Source: Nocardia sp. SYP-A9097
Lineage (GTDB): Bacteria > Actinomycetota > Actinomycetes > Mycobacteriales > Mycobacteriaceae
Length of the DNA: 64,000 nt
Assembly: GCF_009649815.1 (NCBI RefSeq)
Contig: NZ_WJIC01000018.1
Span: forward strand, 80,068-144,067
Reading direction: 5' to 3'
The notes beneath the pieces were generated by a model. It ran no database searches. It was not told the DNA's origin and saw only the letters and a list, made by a program, of their open reading frames with translations. Position 1 is the first letter of the stretch. Every line of letters begins with the position of its first letter. A program made the translations under genes and the position numbers. Below, piece by piece: positions 50,396 through 60,875 of the stretch.

Positions 50396-50429
50396 ATTAA
50401 GCAACCCTTACCCGTAGAGGCTCAGCACC

Positions 50430-52058
<1,629 letters not shown>

Positions 52059-52182
52059 ACGCGGTGAGCACGGATCGCCGTCGCACGCATCCCCAGCACC
52101 GGCGATCGGCCAATTTGGGCGTGTGCACTTCATCACCGCGTTTCCGCGCGACGCCCCGCCGCCCGCATCATAGGGTTCCTCT

Positions 52183-53061
52183 ATGGGTGGGTGGAGTACG
52201 TCGAATATCCCGGATCTGACCGATAAGACCTACATCGTGACCGGTGCGACCAGCGGTCTGGGCGCGGCCACCGCGCGCGGCCTCGCCGAGGCAGGCGCAC
52301 TGGTGATCATGGCCTGCCGCAATGAGATCAAGGCACAGGCCGTCGCCAAGACCATCAAGGGGCGGGTGCAGATACGCGCACTCGACCTCGCCGATCTGGC
52401 CTCGGTACGAGCCTTCGCCGACACCGTGGAGAACGCGCACGGGCTGATCAACAACGCCGGCGTCATGGCGGTGCCGTACAGCCGCACCGCCGACGGCTTC
52501 GAAATGCAGATCGGCACCAACTTTCTCGGCCACTTCGCGCTCACCGGGCTGCTCATGGACCGCATCTCCGAACGCGTGGTGAACGTCTCCAGCATTACCC
52601 ACTACATCGGGCGGATCGACCTGGAGGACCTGAACTGGGAACACCGCGCCTACTCGCGCTTCGGGGCCTACGCGCAGACGAAACTGGCGCTGCTGCTGTT
52701 CACCTATGAACTCCAGCGCCGCCTGCTCGCGGCCGGATCGGCCAAGTTATCGGTGGCCGCGCATCCGGGCTACGCCGCCACCGAGATCAACTCCAAAACC
52801 CAGAACATCATGGAACAGGTCATCGACCTCGGCAATCGACTGATAGCCCAGAGTGCCGATATGGGCGCGCTCCCAACCCTTTTCGCCGCCACCGCCGATG
52901 CCGAGCCCGGCGGCTACTACGGCCCCGCCCGCTTCAATTGGCGCGGGTACCCCATCCCGGTGGCCTCCAATGCCGCCTCACACGATGAGAAGGTCGCGGC
53001 CCAGCTCTGGGAGCTGGCCGAAGAACTCACCGGCGTCGACTTCCAGGTTCGCCCGGACTGA
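52183..53061 (+). CDS. Short-chain dehydrogenase/reductase, paralogue
   Basis: A 292-residue SDR. Cofactor loop TGATSGLG (~20-27), NNAGVMAVP (~89-97), VVNVSS (~132-137) and YAQTK (~162-166). It is the closest relative in the window of the enzyme at 49103 (same TADGFEMQIGTN and WEHR motifs), so one probably arose by duplication around the siderophore gene. ATG at 52183 lies 6 nt after TAGGGT, suggesting leaderless transcription. It is convergent with the salicylate synthase gene. Substrate unknown. Confidence 0.87.
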   Translation: MGGWSTSNIPDLTDKTYIVTGATSGLGAATARGLAEAGALVIMACRNEIKAQAVAKTIKGRVQIRALDLADLASVRAFADTVENAHGLINNAGVMAVPYSRTADGFEMQIGTNFLGHFALTGLLMDRISERVVNVSSITHYIGRIDLEDLNWEHRAYSRFGAYAQTKLALLLFTYELQRRLLAAGSAKLSVAAHPGYAATEINSKTQNIMEQVIDLGNRLIAQSADMGALPTLFAATADAEPGGYYGPARFNWRGYPIPVASNAASHDEKVAAQLWELAEELTGVDFQVRPD

Positions 53062-53090
53062 CCACACGCATTTCGGCGGAGGCCACCACC

Positions 53091-53182
53091 CCGTCATCCC
53101 GGCGCGTTTTTGGCCGGGATCCACTGAACCGGCTGGAACACAACCGGTGTGGATCCCGGCCAAAAGCATGCCGGGATGACGG
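53091..53182. repeat. Dispersed palindromic repeat, copy 2 (92 bp)
   Basis: Same terminal inverted repeat (CCGTCATCCCGGC / GCCGGGATGACGG) and inner arms as the copy at 24134-24210, with a longer centre containing ACCGGCTGGAACACAACCGG. It lies between convergent genes, so it may also act as a terminator. Confidence 0.85.
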
Positions 53183-53251
53183 GGGAGCTTCGAGCGAGGT
53201 TACGCACGCGCACCATGTCATCCCGAGGTTCACGCGCCATGTCGGTGGCGG

Positions 53252-54586
53252 TTACGCACGCACCACGTACGGTGCGACGCTGCCGAGCTTCTCGCAGGTC
53301 TCCTCGAATTCGCGTTCCGGGCGGGACTGGCCGACCACGCCCGCGCCCGCGCGCAGCCACGCGCCCGCGCCGGTCTGATAGACCGCGCGCAGCACCAGGG
53401 TGGCCTCCAGCGCGCCGTCCGGCGAAATCGTCACCACCGCACCGGAATACAGGCCGCGCGGGTCATGGTCGAGGCGGAAGACCGCGTCGACGCCCGCCGC
53501 CTTCGGGATACCAGAGGCGGTCACCGACGGGAACAGGGTCTCCAGCGCGTCCCATGGGCTGCGATCCGCGGCGAGGCGGCCGGTGACCGTGGAGGCCAGG
53601 TGCTGCACACTGCCGCGTTCGCGCACCGCCATGAAATCCGAGACCGCGGTGGTCTCGGGTTCGGCCACGGCGGCGATCTCGGCGAATGAGGTCTGCACCG
53701 AAATCGCGTGCTCGACAATCTCTTTGGGATCGCTGATCAGATCGGCGCGGGCCGCGGAATCCACGGCGTCACCGCGGCCGAAGGCGCGGGTACCGGCCAG
53801 GGGTTCGGTGGTGACGATGCGATCACCGTCGACCGAGGCCACCAGCTCCGGGCTGAAGCCCGCCGCCTCGAGCCCACCCAGGCGCAGTAGGAACGAGCGC
53901 GCGGGCGTGTTGTGCATGCGCCCCAGCCGGTAGGAGTCCGGAATATTCACGGCGAAGGGCAGATCCACCTTCCGCGACAGGATCACCTTCTGATACTTGC
54001 CGGCCCGGATCTCGGCGACGCCCGCGGCGACCCGGTCGGCGTAGCCGGTCGGGTCGGCGGTCACATCCACCGGATGCGCGACCGGCAGCGCACTGCCCTG
54101 CGAGCCCGCGATGAGCTCGTGGATATCGGCGGTCTCGGCGGGCGTCGAACCGGCGACCCGCACCCCGGCGGCATCGATAAGCACCTCGATACGCGGAATC
54201 ATCAAGTGCGCCAGGGTGGCTCGCGGATGCACGTGTGCGGTCGCGCCGAGCGACCAGGCGCAGAATTCGAATCCGATCCAGCCGTACACATTTCGCCGTT
54301 CCCGCGGGATACCGGCGAGGGCGCGGGCCACGGCCCGCGCCGGACTGCCTTCCCACGCACCGGCGGTGGTCCGGCCGTCCCAGCCGACCCGTAGTTCATC
54401 GGCGTCGAGTTCGACCCCGCCGATCGGGTCGGCCGCGAACACCCACGCGCCGGGTCGTTCGTACACCACGTATTCGCCGAAGCGATCCGCGGCGGCGAGG
54501 GCCGCGACCGCCGCCACCGGATCGGTGAGGTGCTCGCCCCGTCGCCGCTCGCCGTCGAGCCGTACCCGTTCGTCCGTGGCCGCCAC
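53252..54586 (-). CDS. mbtI: Salicylate synthase (MbtI-type)
   Basis: A 444-residue chorismate-utilising enzyme converting chorismate to salicylate (via isochorismate, with pyruvate release), the aryl cap of mycobactin/nocobactin. Features: KYQKVILSRKVDLP with catalytic-type K200, TTEPLAGTRAFG (E261), the EIVEHAISVQ helix, SVQHLASTVTGRL and GLYSGAVVTISPDG at the Mg/chorismate site. GTG at 54586 follows GGAGGA by 4 nt; longer starts would lie within the IdeR boxes. Two IdeR-like boxes precede it. Anthranilate synthase component I is excluded by the MbtI-type motifs. Confidence 0.92.
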   Translation of the reverse strand: MAATDERVRLDGERRRGEHLTDPVAAVAALAAADRFGEYVVYERPGAWVFAADPIGGVELDADELRVGWDGRTTAGAWEGSPARAVARALAGIPRERRNVYGWIGFEFCAWSLGATAHVHPRATLAHLMIPRIEVLIDAAGVRVAGSTPAETADIHELIAGSQGSALPVAHPVDVTADPTGYADRVAAGVAEIRAGKYQKVILSRKVDLPFAVNIPDSYRLGRMHNTPARSFLLRLGGLEAAGFSPELVASVDGDRIVTTEPLAGTRAFGRGDAVDSAARADLISDPKEIVEHAISVQTSFAEIAAVAEPETTAVSDFMAVRERGSVQHLASTVTGRLAADRSPWDALETLFPSVTASGIPKAAGVDAVFRLDHDPRGLYSGAVVTISPDGALEATLVLRAVYQTGAGAWLRAGAGVVGQSRPEREFEETCEKLGSVAPYVVRA

Positions 54587-54594
54587 CAGTCCTC

Positions 54595-54613
54595 CAAGGT
54601 TATGCTTACCTAA
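54595..54613. promoter_or_regulatory. IdeR/DtxR-like iron box 1 at salicylate synthase promoter
   Basis: CAAGGTTATGCTTACCTAA matches 15 of 19 consensus positions and lies 9 nt before the GTG start. Confidence 0.75.
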
Positions 54614-54622
54614 CTTATTGGG

Positions 54623-54641
54623 GCAGGTTAGCATTACCTTC
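54623..54641. promoter_or_regulatory. IdeR/DtxR-like iron box 2
   Basis: GCAGGTTAGCATTACCTTC, about 12 of 19 positions, centre 28 nt from box 1. Tandem boxes suggest cooperative repression. The plsB start is a further ~145 nt to the right, so plsB control is unlikely. Confidence 0.55.
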
Positions 54642-54785
54642 CTTCGAATGGTCAACCTCGCCGGACGACCCCCGTCACACCGGCCGAAACCCGCACCACG
54701 ATCAGGGAATTGCCCGACCCGCCGCCCCGCGGCCGTCCTTTCGAGTTCAATGGATTGCGCGGCTCATATGCGGAGGTAACTGGAA

Positions 54786-57152
54786 ATGCTCGATCACGAC
54801 AGTCGGCTCCCGGAGGCCGCCATCACCCCCGGGTCGGTGGTGGCGCTGGTCGACGCCGCCGGACGGGTCGAACGCGAACTCATCGGCAACTGGCTCGCCG
54901 AGGGCGGTATCGCCCAGGAATTCGGCACCGGCGCCCCGGTCACCCAGATCGACCTGGATGCCGACGCCCTCACCACCCGGCTGGTCGGGCGACACGACGA
55001 CCCACTCGTGGTACCGGTACGCGTGCTGTGGCTGCCACCGGAACGAGATGGGGTGCGGCGCACCAGCTTCGGCGACCTCGTCACCCTCACCAACCCGCGC
55101 AAACCCAATCGGTTCATGCAGCGCAGGCTCGTCACCAAGGCCCCCGACCGGCACCTGGTCCTCACCGGCGCACCCGCCCGGCTGAGCGAGCTGCGCGCCA
55201 ACAACCCCGGATCCGTCGGCGCGCCGGAGTCCTTCGCGCGCGCCATCGTCCGCGCGGGCACCGTCGCCCTCGAACGCGCCGAACGCGCCGTGATCGGCGA
55301 CCGCTACAAGGTGCCGCGCCTGGTCGCCGAGGAGATCCTGGACTCACCCGAATTCCTGCGCCGCCTCGATGCCATTGCCGAACAGGCGGATACAGCCCCG
55401 CGCGAGGTGTACCGGCGCGCCGAGAAGGCACTGCGCGAACTCGTCGCCGCCCAGAGCCGGCTGGTGTCCGACCTCTTCACCCAGGCCATGCGGCCGGTAC
55501 ACGCCTCCACCTGGAAGGTCGACGACGATCCCGCCGGACTCGACCGGCTGCGCGCCCTCAACCGGCGCTATCCACTGGTATTCCTGCCCTCGCACCGCTC
55601 CTATGTGGACGCCTTCGTACTCGGGGATATTCTGGCCCGCAACGACTTTCCACCCAATCATGTGGTCGGCGGGGCAAACCTCAAATTCTGGCCCATCGGA
55701 CCCATTGCCCGGCGCACCGGAACCGTATTCATACGGCGTAGTTTCGGCGATGACGAGGTCTATAAAGCGGTCGTCGAGGAGTACTTCGCATATCTGCTCG
55801 CCAAACGATTCAATCTCGAATGGTATTTCGAAGGCGGGCGCACCCGCACCGGCAAACTCCGGCCCCCGCGCTACGGTCTGCTGAATTATCTCGCGGCGGC
55901 ATTGCGTTCCTCCCGAATCGACGATGTGATGCTCGTTCCGGTCTCCATCACCTATGAACGACTCAATGAAATCGGAGCCATTGCCGACGAACAGACCGGC
56001 GGCAGTAAGAAACCCGAGGGCATAGCCTGGCTGGCCCGCTATGTACGCAATCAACAGCATTCCGCCGGGCGCGTCTATGTGCGTTTCGGCGATCCGCTCT
56101 CGGCCCGTGATCGGCTGGCGGTGTACGGCGACCCGTTGCGGACGCATGCCCTGACCGCCGAACCCGAGCTGGACGAGCTGGAACACAAAGCGGTGCAACG
56201 GCTCGCGTTCGAGGTCGCCGTGGGCATCAACAAGGTCACCCCGATCACCGTCAACGCCCTCACCGCCCTGGTCCTGCTCGGCGTGCACGAACGCGCGCTC
56301 ACCCGCGGTGAACTGGGCAATGCCATCGCACCGGTGCTGAACTACATCGAATCCCGGAACCTGCCCAGCGGTGAACTCGAGACCCTGCGCGACGATCACG
56401 GCCTGGCCGTGGTGCTGGAGCAGCTCACCGTCGCCAAGGTCGTCACCGCGTACCGCGGCGGCCTGGAACCGGTCTACTCCATCGGCGCGGGCGCACACCT
56501 CGAGGCCGCGTTCTACCGCAACAGCGCCGTGCACTGGTTCGCCAATCGCGCCATCCTCGAACTGGCCATCCTGACCGCCGTCGAGGCCCCCGAGGGCGAT
56601 CAGCTGCGAGTCGGCTGGGAGGCCGCCTACCGGCTGCGCGACCTGCTCAAATTCGAATTCTTCTTCCCCGAACGCGCCGAGTTCGCCAGCCAGCTGACCG
56701 CAGAAATGCTGCGCGTCGATTCCGACTGGCATCGGCGCACCGCCGCGGGCACCGTCGGCTCGGAAATCCTTGCCCGCCTGGCGGAATCCGGTTTCATGAT
56801 GGCGCATCGGGTGCTGCGATCGTTCATCGACGCGCAACTCGTGGTGGCCGAGCGCCTCGCCGCCCGCGATCCCGCCGCCACCATCGACAAGAAGGCGTTC
56901 ATCGACGAATGTCTGCAGGTCGGCAAACAGATGCTGTTGCAACAGCGATTGCAGAGCCCGGAATCGGTGTCCTCCGAATTATTCGGCAGCGCAGTCAAAC
57001 TCGCCGACAATCACGGCCTGCTCGAACCCGGCGACGACCCGGAAGACCTGGTCGCCCGGCGCACCCGCTTCGCCGCCGAACTGCGCGCCATCGGAGCCCG
57101 CATCTCCCGCGCCGCCACCCTCGACCCATCCAACCGGCTGGAAACGCTATGA
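54786..57152 (+). CDS. plsB: Glycerol-3-phosphate 1-O-acyltransferase
   Basis: A 788-residue PlsB enzyme that acylates sn-glycerol 3-phosphate at position 1, the first step of phospholipid and triacylglycerol synthesis. The family blocks are visible: FLPSHRSYVDAF with catalytic H270 and D275, VVGGANLKFWPIGPIARRTG (block II), WYFEGGRTRTGKLRPPRYG (block III) and MLVPVSITYERL (block IV). Length and layout match mycobacterial PlsB2 (Rv2482c). ATG at 54786 with GGAGG 9 nt upstream. It overlaps plsC by 4 nt in an operon. Membrane-associated cytoplasmic enzyme. Confidence 0.95.
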   Translation: MLDHDSRLPEAAITPGSVVALVDAAGRVERELIGNWLAEGGIAQEFGTGAPVTQIDLDADALTTRLVGRHDDPLVVPVRVLWLPPERDGVRRTSFGDLVTLTNPRKPNRFMQRRLVTKAPDRHLVLTGAPARLSELRANNPGSVGAPESFARAIVRAGTVALERAERAVIGDRYKVPRLVAEEILDSPEFLRRLDAIAEQADTAPREVYRRAEKALRELVAAQSRLVSDLFTQAMRPVHASTWKVDDDPAGLDRLRALNRRYPLVFLPSHRSYVDAFVLGDILARNDFPPNHVVGGANLKFWPIGPIARRTGTVFIRRSFGDDEVYKAVVEEYFAYLLAKRFNLEWYFEGGRTRTGKLRPPRYGLLNYLAAALRSSRIDDVMLVPVSITYERLNEIGAIADEQTGGSKKPEGIAWLARYVRNQQHSAGRVYVRFGDPLSARDRLAVYGDPLRTHALTAEPELDELEHKAVQRLAFEVAVGINKVTPITVNALTALVLLGVHERALTRGELGNAIAPVLNYIESRNLPSGELETLRDDHGLAVVLEQLTVAKVVTAYRGGLEPVYSIGAGAHLEAAFYRNSAVHWFANRAILELAILTAVEAPEGDQLRVGWEAAYRLRDLLKFEFFFPERAEFASQLTAEMLRVDSDWHRRTAAGTVGSEILARLAESGFMMAHRVLRSFIDAQLVVAERLAARDPAATIDKKAFIDECLQVGKQMLLQQRLQSPESVSSELFGSAVKLADNHGLLEPGDDPEDLVARRTRFAAELRAIGARISRAATLDPSNRLETL

Positions 57153-58651
57153 CACACCGGGCCGCAGGCGGCGAACTACTCGCGCCGGGCGTCGGCATCA
57201 TCGAACAACCCATCGGCGCAATCGATCTCGAAGAGGCGGTGGCGGCCATCCGCACCGGGCCGCAGGGGCCGCGGGTCGCGGCCGTCTTCGACTTCGGCGG
57301 GACCGTGGTCAGCGGATTCAATCCACCCGCCGCACTCGCCCGCCTGGTACGGCCACACCGTGGGCGCACCGCCCTCGCCGACGTCATGCTCGGCAGTATT
57401 CGCGGCGCGCGCAGCGAGGGCGAGTACGAGCGATTCCTGCAGCAGGCCATGCACACCTGGGCCGGAGTGCCCGAGACCGAACTCGACGAACTCGGCACAC
57501 AACTGTTCCGCAAGACCGTGCACGGGCACCTGTACCCCGAAGCCTGGCGACTGGTGCGCGAGCACGAAACCGCCGGGCACACACTGATACTCGTCAGCTC
57601 GCTGACCAGGTATCAAGTCCAACCGGCGGCGGAGGAACTCGGCATACCGAACGTGCTGTGCACCACCATGGCTGTCCAGGACGGCGTACTCACCGGACAT
57701 GTCGAGGGAAAACCGCTGTGGCGCAATGGCAAAGCCGACGCCGTCCGCCGGTTCGCCGCCACCCGCGGCATCGACCTCGGTCAGAGCTCGAGCTACGCCG
57801 ACAGCGCCGCCGACCTGCCCCTACTGCAGCTCACGGGGCATCCCGTCGCGGTCAACCCCGACCCCCGCGTAGTGCTCGAGGCCGCCGAAAAGAGTTGGCC
57901 GGTACTGCATTTCCGGCCCCGGCAGGCCCCCAAACCCACCGACTACGCCCGCACCCTCACCGGATTCGGCGCCCTGCTGGGCGGTGCGCTGTTCGGCGTC
58001 GCCGCCAAAGCACACACCAAACAGCGCAGGCAGATGGCCGATTCCATGATGACCGTCGCCGCCGGCTCCACCCTGCGCGGCACCGGAGTGCGGGTCCGGC
58101 TGGCCGGGGCCGAAAACGCCCGCGCCCCAAGGCCCGCCGTCTTCATCTTCAATCACCAGAGCCAGTTCGACATCGTCGTGATCGCCGAGGTGCTCGGGGC
58201 AGGATTCACCGGTGTCGCCAAGCGGGAAGTCGCCAACAACCCGCTGTTCGGGCCGCTCATGCGGTTCGTGGAGGTGACGTTCATCAATCGCGGGGACAGT
58301 GCCGCCGCCCGCGCGGCGCTGCAGCCCGTTGTCGAAACCCTCAGGGGCGGACTGTCGGTCGTCATCGCCCCGGAGGGCACTCGTTCGCTCACGCCGCGCG
58401 TAGGCCCCTTTAAAAAGGGCGCCTTCCACATTGCCATCCAGGCGGGCGTACCGATCATCCCGGTCGTCATCCGCAATGCCGGCGAAATCGCCTGGCGGAA
58501 CTCCGCCGTCGTGCGCAAGGGCACCGTGGACGTGGCCGTGCTACCGCCCATCGACGTCAGTACCTGGGACCCCGCCCACATGGACGACGAGGTGGCACGG
58601 GTGCGTCAACTATTCGCCGACACCCTGCTGCACTGGCCGGAAGACGAATGA
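57149..58651 (+). CDS. plsC: Bifunctional HAD-1-acyl-sn-glycerol-3-phosphate acyltransferase
   Basis: A 500-residue fusion. Residues 40-250 are a HAD-IB phosphatase-like domain (VFDFGGT at 46-52, SSLTRYQ motif II, SYADSAADLP motif IV). Residues ~300-490 are a PlsC acyltransferase with NHQSQFD (H336-D341 pair), FINRGD and APEGTRS (~412-418), which add the second acyl chain to lysophosphatidate. HAD motif I reads DFGGT rather than DxDxT: the aspartate two residues after nucleophile D48 is Gly50, so phosphatase activity may be reduced. ATG overlaps the plsB stop (ATGA). Corresponds to Rv2483c. A perfect terminator follows. Confidence 0.93.
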   Translation: MTHRAAGGELLAPGVGIIEQPIGAIDLEEAVAAIRTGPQGPRVAAVFDFGGTVVSGFNPPAALARLVRPHRGRTALADVMLGSIRGARSEGEYERFLQQAMHTWAGVPETELDELGTQLFRKTVHGHLYPEAWRLVREHETAGHTLILVSSLTRYQVQPAAEELGIPNVLCTTMAVQDGVLTGHVEGKPLWRNGKADAVRRFAATRGIDLGQSSSYADSAADLPLLQLTGHPVAVNPDPRVVLEAAEKSWPVLHFRPRQAPKPTDYARTLTGFGALLGGALFGVAAKAHTKQRRQMADSMMTVAAGSTLRGTGVRVRLAGAENARAPRPAVFIFNHQSQFDIVVIAEVLGAGFTGVAKREVANNPLFGPLMRFVEVTFINRGDSAAARAALQPVVETLRGGLSVVIAPEGTRSLTPRVGPFKKGAFHIAIQAGVPIIPVVIRNAGEIAWRNSAVVRKGTVDVAVLPPIDVSTWDPAHMDDEVARVRQLFADTLLHWPEDE

Positions 58652-58680
58652 TCCCGCACCACATGGTGGTGCGGGATCAT
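58648..58680. terminator. Bidirectional terminator between plsC and mannosyltransferase gene
   Basis: Perfect 15-bp stem (58648-58662 with 58666-58680) with a 3-nt loop, beginning within the plsC stop codon. Confidence 0.92.
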
Positions 58681-58700
58681 CGAGCAACGGGTGTGGGTCT

Positions 58701-59420
58701 TCAGACCTGCTTGCCGAACAACAGCTTCCACGGCATCAGCGCCGATTCCAGCTGCACCTTGAAGGTCATCTTGGACGCGCCCTTGGTGCGCTCCTCGAAG
58801 CGGATCGGCACCTCGGCGATGACAAAGCCCTTCTTGACCGTCCGGTAGTTCATCTCCACCTGGAACGAGTAGCCATTGCTCTTGATCGAGGCCACATCGA
58901 TGGCGCGCAGCGTATCGGCCTTCCACGCTTTGAAGCCCGCGGTCGCGTCCTTGACGCCCAGGCTCAGAATCAGATTCACGTAGAAGTTCGCCCACGCGGA
59001 CAGCGCCTTGCGATGCCACTTCCACTCCTCGGCGGTGGAACCGCCGGGCACATAGCGGGATCCGAGCACGACGCCGGCATCGGTGGTCTGCAACTTCTCC
59101 AGCATGGCCGGAATGACCTCGGCGGGATGCGAGAGGTCGGCGTCCATCTGGATCACCACATCCGCGCCCTCGGCCAGGGCCCGGGTGATGCCCGCGATAT
59201 AGGCGCGACCGAGGCCGTCCTTCTCGGTGCGGTGCAGCACGCTCACGACATTCGGCAGGTCCACAGCCAGCTTGTCGGCCACCTCACCGGTGCCGTCGGG
59301 CGAATTGTCATCCACCACCAGCACATGCAGGTCGGCCACCGGCAGCGCGGTGAGTCGCTCCACCGCCACCGGCAGGTTCTCCCGCTCGTTGTAGGTCGGC
59401 ACCACAACGGTCACCTTCAA
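58701..59420 (-). CDS. Polyprenol-phosphate mannosyltransferase (Ppm1/DPM1-like GT2)
   Basis: A 239-residue family-2 glycosyltransferase that transfers mannose from GDP-mannose to polyprenyl phosphate for lipoarabinomannan and glycoprotein synthesis. Seen: VVVPTYNERENLP at the N-terminus, VVDDNSPDGT, and QMDADLSHP (the DxD metal motif), then a VLGSRYVPGGS loop and VKDATAGFKAWK near 154-165. Unlike M. tuberculosis Ppm1 there is no fused apolipoprotein N-acyltransferase domain. The TTG at 59420 is chosen for the GGAGGG site 7 nt upstream; GTG at 59414 is possible. Other GT2 sugar acceptors cannot be excluded. Confidence 0.85.
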   Translation of the reverse strand: MKVTVVVPTYNERENLPVAVERLTALPVADLHVLVVDDNSPDGTGEVADKLAVDLPNVVSVLHRTEKDGLGRAYIAGITRALAEGADVVIQMDADLSHPAEVIPAMLEKLQTTDAGVVLGSRYVPGGSTAEEWKWHRKALSAWANFYVNLILSLGVKDATAGFKAWKADTLRAIDVASIKSNGYSFQVEMNYRTVKKGFVIAEVPIRFEERTKGASKMTFKVQLESALMPWKLLFGKQV

Positions 59421-59561
59421 GGACTCGCCCTCCCGCTCGATTCTCGCCCGTACCCCCAGTACGGGCGGGCACATCGTCGTTTCTGCTCCAGAAACCTTAG
59501 TTGATGCACCTGTGCGCCAATTGAGCGCACCAGCCCGAGAGACTAACCCATCCGGGTGACT

Positions 59562-59735
59562 TCAGTCGTCCTCATCGTCGGCGGCCGCGTTCCGCGCCCT
59601 CGCGATCTCCAAAGCCCTTTCGGCAGTTGCCTTGTCGGGATAGGGCCCCATCCGGTCGCCCACCCAGCACTGCTTTCCCAGTTCAGCACGGTGATGATCG
59701 ATGCAGTAATACCACTGGTCGTCTTCGGCAGCCAT
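59562..59735 (-). CDS. 57-residue SPOR-like conserved small protein
   Basis: A 57-residue ORF starting MAAEDDQWYYCIDHHRAELG and containing KQCWVGDRMGPYPDKATAERAL. This matches a widespread actinobacterial small protein often annotated as SPOR-domain or hypothetical, with paired aromatic/Cys positions (WYYC, KQCW). It is too short for most ORF filters. ATG at 59735 sits behind GGGG. It lies upstream of the mannosyltransferase gene on the same strand, with the tRNAs beyond. Function unknown. Confidence 0.75.
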   Translation of the reverse strand: MAAEDDQWYYCIDHHRAELGKQCWVGDRMGPYPDKATAERALEIARARNAAADDEDD

Positions 59736-59821
59736 GACCCCAGCATCCCACCAAGATCAGAAGGCGCCGTGCCGAACACGCAAAAAAGACCGCACCCGAA
59801 GGTGCGGTCCTCTATGTCACA

Positions 59822-59898
59822 TGGTGGCCAGAGCCGGGATCGAACCGGCGACCTTCCGCTTTTCAGGCGGACGCTCGTACCAACTGAGCTACCTGGCC
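59822..59898 (-). tRNA. tRNA-Phe (GAA)
   Basis: Cloverleaf on the minus strand with acceptor GGCCAGG, anticodon loop CTGAAAA (GAA), T-loop GTTCGATCC and an encoded CCA. 77 nt with CCA. Confidence 0.95.
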
Positions 59899-59934
59899 GA
59901 AGCACCCGGTATCGAATGCCAAGATAAAGTCTTG

Positions 59935-60008
59935 CGACCCTGACGGGACTCGAACCCGCGACCTCCGCCGTGACAGGGCGGCGCGCTAACCAACTGCGCC
60001 ACAGGGCC
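59935..60008 (-). tRNA. tRNA-Asp (GTC)
   Basis: Acceptor GGCCCTG pairs with CAGGGTC (one G-U), anticodon loop CTGTCAC (GTC), T-loop GTTCGAGTC. CCA not encoded; 74 nt. Confidence 0.95.
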
Positions 60009-60043
60009 TTGCTTGCTCCACTACAACAGCGTTGCCACTGTTG

Positions 60044-60116
60044 TACCCCCTACGGGATTCGAACCCGCGCTACCGCCTTGAAAGGGCGGCGTCCTAGGCC
60101 GCTAGACGAAGGGGGC
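60044..60116 (-). tRNA. tRNA-Glu (TTC)
   Basis: Acceptor GCCCCCT pairs with AGGGGGT (one G-U), anticodon loop CTTTCAA (TTC), T-loop GTTCGAATC. CCA not encoded; 73 nt. First of three tandem tRNAs in transcription order Glu, Asp, Phe. Confidence 0.95.
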
Positions 60117-60209
60117 CCGCCGGATTACTCCGGACCGTTACACTCAACGGCTTCCGTTGGGAGCGGAGATAGCTTATGACAGCATCCGCTCAATTCCCAA
60201 ATCTGCTGT

Positions 60210-60875
60210 TCAGACCGTCAAATTGAGATCTTCCAGCCGGGCGGACACCCGCCATCCGACGCGCCGGAACTCCTCGGTCCACTCGGGAGTCGCGGTGGCT
60301 TCCACGATCATCTCGAGCGCCTCGGTGAACCGGGAACGCAGATCCACCGGACCACCCAGCACATCGGCGATATAGCGCTGGCCCGCCAGGGCCGCCGCCA
60401 GCGTGCGGGTGAACCGATCCGGATCGGCGTCGGCACGCAATTGCTTGTGCTCGATCGCCCGTACCGCGAGCAGCCGGATGGACCGGCCCAGAATGCGACC
60501 ACCACCCGCCTGGATATCGCGGTAGAACTCCGGTTCGATGATGAGCCGGAACTCGGCCTGGATGATGATGTCGTTCTCCAGCCGCAGCGCGATCTCGTCG
60601 ATCATGCCGTGCAGGACATCCAGGGGTCCGAGATCTCCTCTGCCGAGCCATCTTTCGGTGGACGTGCGGTAGCGGTCGACAGCCGCTTCCAAGACCGCAC
60701 GAGCCAGGTCCTCCTTGGAGTCGAAGTGAAAGTACATGGCGCCCTTGGTCGCGCGTGAACCTTCCAATATGCGGTTGAGCGATGCAGCGGCATAGCCGCT
60801 CTTCCCGAACTCAACGGCGGCGGACCTTATGATCGCCGCGCGTGTCCGGCGGGCCCGCTCTTGCTGCCGTGCCAT
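60210..60875 (-). CDS. TetR regulator of the gamma-butyrolactone-receptor type (ScbR/ArpA-like)
   Basis: A 221-residue TetR protein whose N-terminus (MARQQERARRTRAAIIRSAAVEFGKSGY) and AMYFHFDSKEDLARAV helix (46-61) are characteristic of gamma-butyrolactone autoregulator receptors. These bind a quorum signal and derepress antibiotic or development genes. The conserved Trp in the ligand pocket was not clearly identified. ATG at 60875 with a GGAGG site 10 nt upstream. AT-rich palindromes 110-170 nt upstream look like autoregulatory operators. No butyrolactone synthase (AfsA) gene is in the window. Confidence 0.88.
   Translation of the reverse strand: MARQQERARRTRAAIIRSAAVEFGKSGYAAASLNRILEGSRATKGAMYFHFDSKEDLARAVLEAAVDRYRTSTERWLGRGDLGPLDVLHGMIDEIALRLENDIIIQAEFRLIIEPEFYRDIQAGGGRILGRSIRLLAVRAIEHKQLRADADPDRFTRTLAAALAGQRYIADVLGGPVDLRSRFTEALEMIVEATATPEWTEEFRRVGWRVSARLEDLNLTV

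Noticed and set aside
59543..59927. ORFs overlapping tRNA-Phe and the SPOR-like gene
   Set aside because: They read through a tRNA gene and the opposite strand of the 57-aa protein; no support.
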